Notes: a model not told the origin generated them from the sequence alone. Positions 26,215 through 35,814 are shown, numbered from the stretch's first letter. The stretch: DNA of 64,000 nt from Thermodesulfobacteriota bacterium (GCA_030017685.1 JASEHH010000005.1:1-64000); one strand, 5' to 3'. Program-made: numbers and translations.

Positions 26215-27450
26215 ATGAGTTTTGATTCGTTTGATCTTCACCCCAAGATTGCAGCCGGCGTCCAGGCGCTCGGCTATTCCACACCCACTCCAATTCAGCG
26301 TCGGGCCATCCCACCGGTCCTCCAGGGACAGGACGTGTTAGGTCTGGCCCAGACCGGGACAGGCAAGACCGCTGCTTTTGTTCTGCCGATTCTGCAGCGT
26401 TTGGTCAAAACACCCCGGGGCTGCATTCAGGCCCTCGTCATCGCGCCGACACGCGAGTTGAGCGACCAGATCAACGCTACCTTCGAAACGCTGGGTCGCC
26501 AGACGCACCTGCGTAGTTTTCCGATCTACGGGGGTGTCCCCATTGCCCCGCAGATCCGAAAACTCCGATCCGGAGTCGAAATCGTCGTTGCCTGTCCGGG
26601 TCGGCTGCTCGACCACATCCGCCAGGGCACGATCCAGCTTTCACACCTGGAGGTACTCGTGCTCGATGAGGCAGACCGGATGTTGGATATGGGGTTTCTT
26701 CCCGATATCAAAGAGATTGTTAAGCATGTCCCGACCGTGCGCCAGAGACTGATGTTTGCGGCAACCATGCCGGACGACATCCGGCGGTTGGCCAAGGACG
26801 TCCTCCGCACCCCCGTCACGGTGCAGGTTGATTCCCCCGCGCCAGCAGCAACAGTCGCTCATGCGCTCTATCCGGTCGCCTCTCACCTCAAGACCACACT
26901 TCTCCTTCAACTGTTGCGCCATACCGAAACGGCCTCCGTCCTTATCTTCACGCGGACCAAACACCGGGCCCAACGTTTGGGAGATCAGATCGAAAGGGCT
27001 GGCTACCCGGCCACATCGCTTCAGGGAAACCTATCTCAGAACCAACGCCAGGCGGCCATCCGTGGATTCCGTAACGGCTCGTACCGGGTCCTCGTTGCAA
27101 CCGATATTGCCGCCCGGGGTATCGATGTCTCACGGATCTCGCATGTCATCAATTATGACATGCCTGACACCACGGATGCCTACACCCATCGGATCGGTCG
27201 TACCGGCCGGGCCGAGAAGACAGGCGATGCCTTCTCGTTGGTTACCCACGAGGACGAGGCCATAGTCCGTAGCATCGAGAATGTCCTTGGCACCAGGCTG
27301 GAGCGTCGAAGGCTGAACGGCTTCGATTATCAGAGGCCCGCGCTCCCGGAGAGAGGCAATAGTAATCCAAGGCAGAGGCAAGCGGCCCGTGGCCGACCCG
27401 ACCAAGAAAGAACTTTTAATAGAAATCTTTCCCTATCTGCAGAATCATAG
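26215..27450 (+). CDS. DEAD-box RNA helicase (RhlE-like)
   Basis: AQTGTGKTAAF, PTRELSDQI, VLDEADRMLDMGF, AATMPDDIRR, HRIGRTGR. ATG at 26215 (MSFDSFDLHPKI) preferred over listed 26023. Confidence 0.94.
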   Translation: MSFDSFDLHPKIAAGVQALGYSTPTPIQRRAIPPVLQGQDVLGLAQTGTGKTAAFVLPILQRLVKTPRGCIQALVIAPTRELSDQINATFETLGRQTHLRSFPIYGGVPIAPQIRKLRSGVEIVVACPGRLLDHIRQGTIQLSHLEVLVLDEADRMLDMGFLPDIKEIVKHVPTVRQRLMFAATMPDDIRRLAKDVLRTPVTVQVDSPAPAATVAHALYPVASHLKTTLLLQLLRHTETASVLIFTRTKHRAQRLGDQIERAGYPATSLQGNLSQNQRQAAIRGFRNGSYRVLVATDIAARGIDVSRISHVINYDMPDTTDAYTHRIGRTGRAEKTGDAFSLVTHEDEAIVRSIENVLGTRLERRRLNGFDYQRPALPERGNSNPRQRQAARGRPDQERTFNRNLSLSAES

Positions 27451-27530
27451 AATGTCTTATCTCGTAGGTTTCCTCTCGACGTGATGTGGTAGAAAGCATT
27501 TTCGAATTCTAGCCTCAATTGCATAGCCAT
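27420..27530 (-). pseudogene. N-terminal remnant of a REP-associated tyrosine transposase (RAYT, IS200-like Y1 family)
   Basis: MAMQLRLEFENAFYHITSRGNLRDKTFYDSADRERFL matches the RAYT N-terminal pattern (LRIEFPGAxYHVTSRGN); collapses into antisense rhlE sequence. Confidence 0.75.
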
Positions 27531-27721
27531 ACCTGTAATCTATTGAATTTGAATTACTTGTCAATCGAATTTTGAAGGTTTGACCCAAGAGCCCCTGGCC
27601 TTGTTAAGGGCTGACCACGGTGATGTCCCCAATTATGGCAGAGACGAACGGCGGAATCAGAAGGGGGGGCGCATCTAGTTATGAAAACCGAATTACCGAT
27701 GCCTGGCACCAGTTTCTCCAT

Positions 27722-28816
27722 TCAGACCTTCCGAATTAAATCATCGATATCTGCCGAGCGGAGGCCCTTTAAGAAGAGAAAGAGCAGCTCCGCTGTCCTC
27801 TCTACATCAGACCATTTGATTAACTCCGCCGGCGAATGGCTGTATCGCCTGGGAATGTAGACCCCGCCACAGGGGACCCCTTTTCCTGAGGTATGGATGG
27901 TGGAGGCATCAGTCCATGTCCGGAAGATATCCTTCTGGTGAGGGATTTTATTCTTTACGGCTGTCGAAATGAGCCGCTGCCTTATCTTCTTCGAATAGAT
28001 CGTTCCCTGTCCGAGGGCATTGACATCCATGGAGCGGATGACCGGTCCCTTTCCACATTCTTCCGTGGCCAGTTGAGGAGGGGTGATTGGATCGGCGGCA
28101 GGAACAGTATCGACGACGATCGCCATATCCGGCTCAAGGGCCTGGGCAGCGACCTTGGCTCCCCTGGAACCCACTTCCTCTTGAACCGCAGCCACCAGGA
28201 ATAATTGATAATCGACCTTCTCCTTTTTCATTCTTTCTGCCAGATCGATGAGAATGGCACAGCCTGCCCGGTTGTCAATCGATTTGCTGATGATCGTGTC
28301 CTTCCCGATGGATTGAAAATGTGGATGGTAGACAATGGGGTCCCCGATCTCGATCCCCCAGGCTCTGACCTCCTCTGCACTCTCTGCTCCTACATCGATC
28401 CAGAGCTCTGAGACAGAAATCGGACGTTTCAGGTCTTCGGCGGTCATCAGATGGCGATTTTTTACTCCAACCACACCGGTATAAATTCCTTTATCCGAGC
28501 AGATATCTACTTTGGTGCTGAGCAGGACCCTTTCGTCAAACATTCCGTTAAGGTCAAAGAAGATGTAGCCCCTTGGATCTATATATTTGACGAGCAGACA
28601 CATCTCATCTGTGTGGACACAGACCATCACCGATCTTCTTCCTTTTCCGACCTTCCCGACCACATTTCCCATGGGATCGATGGATACGTCGGGAAGATTC
28701 TTTTTCAATTCCGTGGAAACAAACTCGATCACCTTCTCTTCAAATCCGCTTCCGCCGGGAGTTTCGACTAATTTCTGAAATCGTTCAAGCATCATCTGAT
28801 TTTTCTGTTTCATCAC
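27722..28816 (-). CDS. M42-family metallopeptidase (glutamyl aminopeptidase/endoglucanase M-like)
   Basis: GGSGFEEKVIEFV, VHTDEM, SIDNRAGCAILIDLAERM, VAAVQEEVGSRGAKVAAQALEPDMAIVVDTVPA. Confidence 0.92.
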   Translation of the reverse strand: MMKQKNQMMLERFQKLVETPGGSGFEEKVIEFVSTELKKNLPDVSIDPMGNVVGKVGKGRRSVMVCVHTDEMCLLVKYIDPRGYIFFDLNGMFDERVLLSTKVDICSDKGIYTGVVGVKNRHLMTAEDLKRPISVSELWIDVGAESAEEVRAWGIEIGDPIVYHPHFQSIGKDTIISKSIDNRAGCAILIDLAERMKKEKVDYQLFLVAAVQEEVGSRGAKVAAQALEPDMAIVVDTVPAADPITPPQLATEECGKGPVIRSMDVNALGQGTIYSKKIRQRLISTAVKNKIPHQKDIFRTWTDASTIHTSGKGVPCGGVYIPRRYSHSPAELIKWSDVERTAELLFLFLKGLRSADIDDLIRKV

Positions 28817-28862
28817 TTACCCTCACTTTATCCTGTTTTTAATGGATGGCACATATTTTCAC

Positions 28863-29207
28863 CTATTTTCTGAGATAAATCCAGACGTTCAACCCGCCAA
28901 GGAGGAGGGTAACGATAAGAATGATCGTAGGGGAAATCTCTATATAAATAATCTTCTCCACATAGTGGATGATAAATGAACCTGTATAGGTGAGTCCGGG
29001 GTTATGTTTAGCTCTCAGCCAGGCTTCGAGATGTGTGAGAGGGCAATACCAGTCGAATATCTGAATGATAAAGGCGAAAGCAAGACCGGCGAGGTGGAAT
29101 GTCTTTACCGCCCGGCTCTTTCTCCCCCAAATGGCTCCGAGAAATAGAAAGACGATCCAGAGAAAATGAATCAGGACAGTGATATCTGCAAGAACCTTAT
29201 AAAACAT
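28863..29207 (-). CDS. DUF2784 family membrane protein
   Basis: MFYKVLADITVLIHFLWIVFLFLG...DWYCPLTHLEAWLR. Confidence 0.8.
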   Translation of the reverse strand: MFYKVLADITVLIHFLWIVFLFLGAIWGRKSRAVKTFHLAGLAFAFIIQIFDWYCPLTHLEAWLRAKHNPGLTYTGSFIIHYVEKIIYIEISPTIILIVTLLLGGLNVWIYLRK

Positions 29208-29225
29208 TCTTCACTTAAACTTTCC

Positions 29226-30194
29226 CTAACCATCCCTCTCCACACGGGGGAGAGGGGAAGGGTGAGGGGGCTGGCGGATCTCAAGGGGAGTTGATGGCGA
29301 AGCCTTCTCCCTTGCGATCTGAAGCAGGACAACTGCCGCAATCACGCCTATTCCACCTAAAACCTGTAATGGATAGAGCACTTCGCCCAGGACAAAATAA
29401 GCGGCAACCCCTGCCACCATGGGTTCCCAGGTCGAAGTGATGCTTGCACGGGTTGCACGGATCCGTTCCATCCCCTTGAAGTAGAAGCCGAAAGGAATGA
29501 GGGTGGAGAAGATGGCGATATAGAGAAAGGCGATCCAGACCTTGAGGGGGTGGCTGTCATGGATGATTTTTGTCGGTGGGACAAGAATCATATAGAATAT
29601 CGCACTCAATCCAAATCCATAAAGGATGAGTGTCCACGGATCATACTTCTTCAATCCTCTTTCACCATAAAGGGCATAAAAAGTGAAGAAAAAAGAGGCG
29701 GTCAGGCCACTCATGATCCCGACTTTATTGAGGCGTAAGAGATCGATTTGATAGCCGCCCACAACGAGATAACATCCTGCTACAGCTAAAAAGAGAGCGG
29801 AGATCTTTGTCCTGGAAATCGGTTCTTTTTGGAAGAGGAACGCATAAAAAGAGACCCAGACCGGTTGAAGATACTGGAGGAGAATGGCAGGCCCTACATG
29901 GATCTGACTGATCGTATAATAATAAAAATATTGCATTCCCGTTATTGCTACACATCCCAGTATGAAGAAGTAAGGCAAGTCTCTTGGGGAGATGACGATC
30001 CGCCTCCGGTCGTAGAAAAGAAGAACGATAAGGAGGATGAGCGTGGCAAGGGTCAGCCGGACAAGAATGAGTTCGGCTGGGGGAAGACCAATATTGAAAA
30101 GCGATTTTGCCACCACACTGGAAATGCCCCAAAGCGTTGCTCCGATGAGGATGTAGAGATAACCACTCCATTCGCTCTTCTTCATTGCCTCCAT
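29226..30194 (-). CDS. EamA/DMT-superfamily transporter
   Basis: Ten TM segments, two EamA repeats (GATLWGISSVVAKSLF...; STWEPMVAGVAAYFVLGEVL). Confidence 0.9.
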   Translation of the reverse strand: MEAMKKSEWSGYLYILIGATLWGISSVVAKSLFNIGLPPAELILVRLTLATLILLIVLLFYDRRRIVISPRDLPYFFILGCVAITGMQYFYYYTISQIHVGPAILLQYLQPVWVSFYAFLFQKEPISRTKISALFLAVAGCYLVVGGYQIDLLRLNKVGIMSGLTASFFFTFYALYGERGLKKYDPWTLILYGFGLSAIFYMILVPPTKIIHDSHPLKVWIAFLYIAIFSTLIPFGFYFKGMERIRATRASITSTWEPMVAGVAAYFVLGEVLYPLQVLGGIGVIAAVVLLQIAREKASPSTPLEIRQPPHPSPLPRVERDG

Positions 30195-30267
30195 CGTTGC
30201 ACAAAATCAAATAAAAAATCAATCGACTTTTTCTTATGGAAATTGGAGATGGGTTCAGATTTCCTTC

Positions 30268-30678
30268 CTAATCCTTCACTTCTTTGGGTTGTTGTTTTAA
30301 TGTCCATTTATTCACAGAGGGTGATGTTCCACCCACCCCGATAAAAGAGGCGACCTCCTGACCTTTTTCCAGGTTAGCGATGGTGTGGATACGCCGATCG
30401 AAATCCTTTAATTTGGAGAATTGTTTTTCCAGTTCTTCAATTTTTGTTGAGAATAATTGAATGTGAGACTTTTGAACCAGCGCCTCGTGGCGCAATTGAT
30501 TCAGGAGAGAGATTTTCTTCTTAACCTGGATATAGTCACACAACAAGAATGTAAGAGCAAGTTGAAAAAAGATGAGAAGGTAAAGGAGGGTTTTAAAAGT
30601 TTCTTTTCCCATCCTCAAACGTCTGATCCCGAAGGTTGTATGGCTGAAGATGATGATATTTAAATAATCTTTATCCAT
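30268..30678 (-). CDS. Hypothetical protein with one TM segment and a coiled coil
   Basis: LLYLLIFFQLALTFLLCDYI followed by heptad-like KKKISLLNQLRHEALVQKSHIQLFSTKIEELEKQFSKL. Confidence 0.5.
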   Translation of the reverse strand: MDKDYLNIIIFSHTTFGIRRLRMGKETFKTLLYLLIFFQLALTFLLCDYIQVKKKISLLNQLRHEALVQKSHIQLFSTKIEELEKQFSKLKDFDRRIHTIANLEKGQEVASFIGVGGTSPSVNKWTLKQQPKEVKD

Positions 30679-30698
30679 CCTTCACTCCGGTCCGAACT

Positions 30699-31364
30699 TC
30701 ATTTAAATGGAATGATAAATCCAGGTTCATTTTCAGAAGGGGTCACATTCATCTTTAAAAACACGCGCTGACTCACTGGATTATAAGTTAAACGGAATTC
30801 CATAAATATTGCTTTGAATATTTCTTCTCTCTTAGGCTTAAAAGGTTTAAATTTATCCAAGACCCTACCTTCATCAAAATATTTATTTCCCGTTGATGGT
30901 GATCCAAAAATGGATTGGCTCGACTCTGGTTTTGATAAGTGAGCTTCGGCCGTCCCCATAAAATTAAAGAGTTTATCTTTCCAAACATGTTGAGCGAAGT
31001 CATATGAAGAAATCACACTATCCAGGCATTCTGTCAATGGAATCCTCTTTTTATCTTCCACAGCTTTTACAAAGTTTATTTTGAGTGTGGTTCTTCTCAC
31101 CCTTGCTCCATAATCTATGTATGGAATATCGGTTAGGGATCTTTTTTGATTTTTTCCTGATAACTGAGTCGTGGTTTTTGTAGGGCCCTTCTTTTCCCGC
31201 ATGGTTCTTTTATTTTCATCCATTTTTTTTCTTATTTCTTGATTAGTCATGTTATGTATCGATTTTACTTCATCAGCCCATCCCGGAGCGATGAATCCAA
31301 AAATGAACAGAATTAACAAAATTGAACCCTTTTTAATCATGGATATTAGAATCTTCGAAATCAT
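30699..31364 (-). CDS. Hypothetical secreted protein
   Basis: Signal-like N-terminus ILLILFIFGFIAPGWA, no family recognised. Confidence 0.55.
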   Translation of the reverse strand: MISKILISMIKKGSILLILFIFGFIAPGWADEVKSIHNMTNQEIRKKMDENKRTMREKKGPTKTTTQLSGKNQKRSLTDIPYIDYGARVRRTTLKINFVKAVEDKKRIPLTECLDSVISSYDFAQHVWKDKLFNFMGTAEAHLSKPESSQSIFGSPSTGNKYFDEGRVLDKFKPFKPKREEIFKAIFMEFRLTYNPVSQRVFLKMNVTPSENEPGFIIPFK

Positions 31365-31554
31365 CGAATCTGAAAGCTGTGAATAGAAAGTGTTTTTTGA
31401 TTTCGGGATTTTCTGTTATGCAGGAGATACAGATTTCATATAGATAATAGGCAATTTAAATGCCAATATTATTATTGGAAAGATAGTTAGAGAGACTTTC
31501 CAACGATTTGCGTCCAAAGGTCCATTTTGTTAAAATAAATTAAGAAATGGAGAG

Positions 31555-32196
31555 TTGTTTATGAAGAGTGGAGGAATCTTTCTCGTCTTTTTGAACCTGT
31601 TGATCTTCTCAGTCTTTTCAGGGCTTTCAATGGCCGGAGAAGGAGAGAAGACGGACTTCAAGGCCCAGCAGGAAAAGTTGGCGCTGGAGTGGAGAAAGGA
31701 GAGGGATGAATTCCTTAAGAGTCACCAGCGCTCCCCTCTGACCCCCAAGGAGAAAAAAATTTTTAAGGGTTTAAAATACTATGCATTCGACCCCAATTAT
31801 GCTTTTTTCGGGGAGATTAAGCGGACTATCCTCCATATCAACAACCCGGATTATTATGCAACCTTTCTGACCAATAAGGGGACCAACAAACGCTATATCC
31901 GATACGGAAAATTTCATTTTCAATTGAACGGGAAGGAGCATGTGCTTGGAATTTATAAATCGATTTTGAGCGATATTCTCTTCATCCCTTTTAAGGACAG
32001 GACGAATGGAAAAGAGACGTATGAAGGAGGGAGGTATATCGATGCCGAGATCCTCCCCGGATATAAAATGACTCTCGATTTTAATATGAGCTACAGTCCT
32101 TCTTGTGCCTATAACGATAAATTCGTCTGCGTGCTCCCCCCGCGTGAGAACATGATGGAGATTGAGATCCGGGCCGGCGAGAAGAATTTCAAGTAA
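31555..32196 (+). CDS. DUF1684 family secreted protein
   Basis: FLKSHQRSPLTPKEKKIFKGLKYYAFDPNYAF ... GKETYEGGRYIDAEI...LDFNMSYSPSCAYNDKFVCVLPPRENMMEIEIRAGEK. Confidence 0.75.
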   Translation: MFMKSGGIFLVFLNLLIFSVFSGLSMAGEGEKTDFKAQQEKLALEWRKERDEFLKSHQRSPLTPKEKKIFKGLKYYAFDPNYAFFGEIKRTILHINNPDYYATFLTNKGTNKRYIRYGKFHFQLNGKEHVLGIYKSILSDILFIPFKDRTNGKETYEGGRYIDAEILPGYKMTLDFNMSYSPSCAYNDKFVCVLPPRENMMEIEIRAGEKNFK

Positions 32197-32400
32197 TTGC
32201 CCATGGCTGGCAAACCACTCCTGCTTACTGAAGGCAGGCACAAACCATGAAAATGGGCCGTAGGTCACGGTTAGGGTTAGGAGGCCCGTATCGTTTAGCG
32301 TCAAAGGGTAAGGGTAAGAATTTAAGACGACACACGTAACCCCTTGACGAAACGGGCGTCTTAACCTTTACCTTTTGACCCTTGATATTTTCATTTTTCA
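32191..32400. repeat. Family T element, copy at the 3' side of the cbiO-like gene
   Basis: AAGTAATTGCCCATGGC ... AACCATGAAAATGGGCC ... GGTTAGGGTTAGGAGGCCCGTATCGTTTAGCGTCAAAGGGTAAGGG; shares its first 17 nt with 34142-34158. Confidence 0.8.
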
Positions 32401-33197
32401 TGCCTATGAAACAGGTAGTGGGAATGAATGTGCCTGTGGGCCATGTCGCCATGGCGGTGGATATGCTCGTGGATCAGATTAACCCTGAGCAGGAGTTCTT
32501 CATCTTTTAAAATGTCAATGGCGCTTCCTGTTTTTTCCATCCGGTGCTCCTCTGAGAGGACCCCTACGGTTGCCTGAAGTTCGTCCACCAGGGAGAGGTC
32601 ATGGGTGGCAATGACCAGGGTTTTCCCTGCCTCATTCAAAGCGAGCATGAGTTCCACGAGAAAACATTGCGTTTTCGGATCGAGCCCATTGGTGGGTTCA
32701 TCAAGGAGCAGAACTTCCGGGTTCGTGGTCAGGACAGACCCGATGGCCACCTTCTTCTTTTCCCCTCCTGAGAGCATATAGGAGGGTCTGTCTTTCAGGT
32801 TTTCGATACCCAGCATCTTCATGATCTCGAAAGCCCTGTCCAGAGCCTCTTCCTTGCTAATTTCTAACTGAAGGGGTCCGTAAAGGAGTTCATCAAGCAC
32901 CGTGGGACAGAAAAGCTGGACATCCGGGTCCTGAAAGACATATCCAACCCGTTCCCTGAAAAACCGCATGAAGCCCTTTTCCTTCAAACTCTTTGTTGAA
33001 ACCTCATGCCCCCTGAAAAAGATTCTGCCGCTGGAAAGAGGAATGAGTCCATTCATGATCTGTAGGAGAGTTGTCTTCCCGGACCCATTGGCGCCAATGA
33101 TAGCAAACCTCTCTCCTTCTCGGACTTCAAGATTGATGTTTGAAATGGCCGAAATGATATCTTGATATTTATAGCTGGCGCTATCGAGGACAATCAT
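32391..33197 (-). CDS. Energy-coupling factor ABC ATPase (CbiO/NikO family)
   Basis: Walker A GANGSGKTT, LSGGEKKKVAIGSVL, LLLDEPTNGLDP; His-rich C-terminus (HEHIHRHGDMAHRHIHSHYLFHRHEK). ATG at 33197. Confidence 0.9.
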   Translation of the reverse strand: MIVLDSASYKYQDIISAISNINLEVREGERFAIIGANGSGKTTLLQIMNGLIPLSSGRIFFRGHEVSTKSLKEKGFMRFFRERVGYVFQDPDVQLFCPTVLDELLYGPLQLEISKEEALDRAFEIMKMLGIENLKDRPSYMLSGGEKKKVAIGSVLTTNPEVLLLDEPTNGLDPKTQCFLVELMLALNEAGKTLVIATHDLSLVDELQATVGVLSEEHRMEKTGSAIDILKDEELLLRVNLIHEHIHRHGDMAHRHIHSHYLFHRHEK

Positions 33198-33217
33198 CTT
33201 TTCCACCTCTTCACCCC

Positions 33218-34141
33218 TTAAATCCATAGGATCAGAACTCCTGCCAAGAAAAGAAAAGTTCCTACTGACCAGTCCCATCTGCCGAGCTTCGCAAACACGC
33301 TGATATGGATGGGCCCTGAAAACCCTCTGCTGAGCATGGCCTTGAAGACCTCTTCACCCCTCTGCTGTGTTTTTCCGAAGATGAAGGTGATCCTTCCGGC
33401 AATCCATTTTCTTGCACTCCCGTGGCTGAGGTCCCTGATCAGCCTGCTTTTTTTAGCAAGATACATCTCCTCCAAGATTCGAGCGAAGAGGAGGAAGTAC
33501 TTATAGGAAAGGCCAATGATGAGGAGAAGAGTGTCAGGGATTTTGAAGACTCTCAAGGCTTTCAGGATCTCCGGAAAGGATGTCGTGTGAAGGATCAAAA
33601 AAGAGAGGGAGAGAGAGTTGAAGACCCGCAGCGTGAGCACAGCCACTCCATGGAGTCCTTCCTTGGTGAAGCCGATCGTTTCTGGAATATGATAGATCCA
33701 GAGCTCACGGGATTTCGAGAAGTGAAAAATCGGAAGGACCAGTTCGCCTTCCCTTGCAACATTTAAAGCAGAGGGAAGGGCGATGAGAAAGCCGAAAACG
33801 AAGGTGAGAAATAGAATCTTCCGGTAAAAATAGGTAATCTTCAGTTGAGAAAGGATGGCCAACACAAAAAAGAAGAGGCTGATGAGGGTTGCTGAACCGA
33901 TGTCGCGCTTGAGGCTCACGATCACTAAGAAGAAGGCCATGAACAGGATTTTGACCCGGGCGTCCACCCCCTGGAGAAATCCATTCCTTGAAGTGGACTC
34001 CCATTGCCGGTAAGCGGTGCTGATCGCTTCGCCAATATGGTGAAGGCCCTTTTCGAGAAAAGATATTTTTGCCTTCCCCTCAAGTCTGAAGGACCCAAGG
34101 GAAGGCCGAACGAGTAAGAACGAAGGTATCCAATCTCTCAT
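33218..34141 (-). CDS. Energy-coupling factor transmembrane protein (CbiQ/NikQ family)
   Basis: GVDARVKILFMAFFLVIVSL, multiple TMs, RAMLSRGF-like (EVFKAMLSRGFSG). Confidence 0.9.
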   Translation of the reverse strand: MRDWIPSFLLVRPSLGSFRLEGKAKISFLEKGLHHIGEAISTAYRQWESTSRNGFLQGVDARVKILFMAFFLVIVSLKRDIGSATLISLFFFVLAILSQLKITYFYRKILFLTFVFGFLIALPSALNVAREGELVLPIFHFSKSRELWIYHIPETIGFTKEGLHGVAVLTLRVFNSLSLSFLILHTTSFPEILKALRVFKIPDTLLLIIGLSYKYFLLFARILEEMYLAKKSRLIRDLSHGSARKWIAGRITFIFGKTQQRGEEVFKAMLSRGFSGPIHISVFAKLGRWDWSVGTFLFLAGVLILWI

Positions 34142-34330
34142 AAGTAATTGCCCATGGCCGTTAGGTTACTCACGAACCATGAAAATAGCCTGTGGGTAAG
34201 GTTATGGTTACGAAGCCCGTTTCGTAATTCGGTAAGGGTTACGTAAAAAGAATTTAAAGACGGTAAACGTAGCCTTTTATTAACGATACGGGCCTCGTTA
34301 CCCTTACCGTTAGACTTCTATTTTCTAACT
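34142..34330. repeat. Family T element, copy at the 5' side of the cbiQ-like gene
   Basis: AAGTAATTGCCCATGGC...AACCATGAAAATAGCC...GGTAAGGTTATGGTTACGAAGCCCGTTTCG...AACGATACGGGCCTCGTTACCCTTACC. Confidence 0.8.
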
Positions 34331-34343
34331 AATGGCTTCTTAT

Positions 34344-35327
34344 TTAAAAGTAAAATGAAAGGGTTCCGATGATCCTAACCTTTTCGAGTCCTTCAGCCCC
34401 CTGTTGCTCATTCTTTTCATTCAAATGCTTGAGGGTTGGAAATTTTAGCAATAGTCCAAGATTCGCATTCCAGAGTTTTGGGAAGGAGAACCTCAACCCT
34501 GGTGACAGGTAGAGGATTGTTCCGCCAGTGGCCCTCAGCTTTTCTTTTCCTTCTTCATCTCTTGAAAGATGGAGGAGATTGAGCTCAAGAATGCCATCGA
34601 TCTTCGAGATAAACTTCTCGGGTTTTCCATAGAGTTCATAGACTCCGGCAAGGTTGGCCCTCCACTCATTTCCGAATTTGAAATTTTCTCTCCGTGTAAA
34701 AATTTCATAAGCGGTTTCCGCAACCAAAGTCAAGGGCCCTGTGATCTGCCTTGCGGCAGAAACACCGAGGGTAAAGGTGTGACTTCCGAAACCAGGCTGC
34801 ATCCCGGGGTCAATCTCTTCCCCGAGTTCTTTACGATTTTTACCGGTAGGAAGGGTGAATCCTCCGAATAGAGAGAGATAGGTCTTCTTCGTTTCCTCGA
34901 ATGAGACGGCGGTGTCCTTTGCCGTGTTCAGACGAATCGCCTTGACGGATGGGTCATAATTCAGTCCGAGATTAAATAGAAATTTGACATCCCCTATGCC
35001 TTTTAAAGAGCCGAGGTCATCCTGTCTCTTGATATTGTAAGGCAGGAAGAGACTGCCCGTAAGGGAGGATGTTATTCCGTAAGAGAGGCCCATGTTGTAA
35101 AAGGTAAAAGAAGATTTATTGGTGGGTTCGGCAAAAGTTCGCTTCTTCCACTCCACCTGCTCAATCCTCGAAGACAGGACAAAGCCTCCCTGTGGAAGGG
35201 TAAGGGGTGAATTCGTTTCAATCGGGCTACCGGGGCCGAGAGCAAGACTGACGCCCCCATGATGTGCCATTGCCGGTAAGGGAAAAAGCAAAATACTGAA
35301 ACTCAGAACTGCCACAATCCATTTCAT
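34344..35327 (-). CDS. Putative outer-membrane beta-barrel-like protein in the metal-transport locus
   Basis: Signal peptide, alternating beta-strand-like pattern, C-terminal aromatic (GTLSFYF). Confidence 0.55.
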   Translation of the reverse strand: MKWIVAVLSFSILLFPLPAMAHHGGVSLALGPGSPIETNSPLTLPQGGFVLSSRIEQVEWKKRTFAEPTNKSSFTFYNMGLSYGITSSLTGSLFLPYNIKRQDDLGSLKGIGDVKFLFNLGLNYDPSVKAIRLNTAKDTAVSFEETKKTYLSLFGGFTLPTGKNRKELGEEIDPGMQPGFGSHTFTLGVSAARQITGPLTLVAETAYEIFTRRENFKFGNEWRANLAGVYELYGKPEKFISKIDGILELNLLHLSRDEEGKEKLRATGGTILYLSPGLRFSFPKLWNANLGLLLKFPTLKHLNEKNEQQGAEGLEKVRIIGTLSFYF

Positions 35328-35328
35328 T

Positions 35329-35814
35329 TTAAGTTCCTCCTTTCTCGAGTTTTAAAGGTTTATCTGTTTTAGTCTGGAGCTTTCTCGATTTCAGCAGGGC
35401 ATAGACACCGAAGAGGCCGAATATGAGGCTCACTCCAATGATCAGTTTTGTATGCGTTGCAGCAAGGGGTTTGCTGAACGTCTTCAGATTGATCGCCTCG
35501 TCCACCTTCACTTCGATCGTCACACCATGAAAACCATGAGACGACTCGCCCAGGATCTTGATCTTCCAGGCTCCGGTCCGGTCGGGAACGAAAGAGACAA
35601 AACCGTTCTTGTCCGTCCTTCCGGTCTGGTGAGGCATCTTTTCCCCGGGACCATAGATCTCATATTCGGAATAGCTCGCAGGGTCTTTCTCGGAATAGAA
35701 GATCCTTGTCGATATCCCTTTCTGTTGGACATCATAGTGAATCGAATGGGCATAAAGAGGAAGATGAATGACAAGAAGACCAAACACAATGAATGCGGTA
35801 AAAGCGATTCTCAT
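35329..35814 (-). CDS. NikL-like periplasmic accessory protein with C-terminal TM
   Basis: HSIHYDVQQKGISTRIFYSEKDPASYSEYEIYGPGEKMPHQTGRTDKNGFVSFVPDRTGAWKIK; adjacent to CbiM. Confidence 0.55.
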   Translation of the reverse strand: MRIAFTAFIVFGLLVIHLPLYAHSIHYDVQQKGISTRIFYSEKDPASYSEYEIYGPGEKMPHQTGRTDKNGFVSFVPDRTGAWKIKILGESSHGFHGVTIEVKVDEAINLKTFSKPLAATHTKLIIGVSLIFGLFGVYALLKSRKLQTKTDKPLKLEKGGT

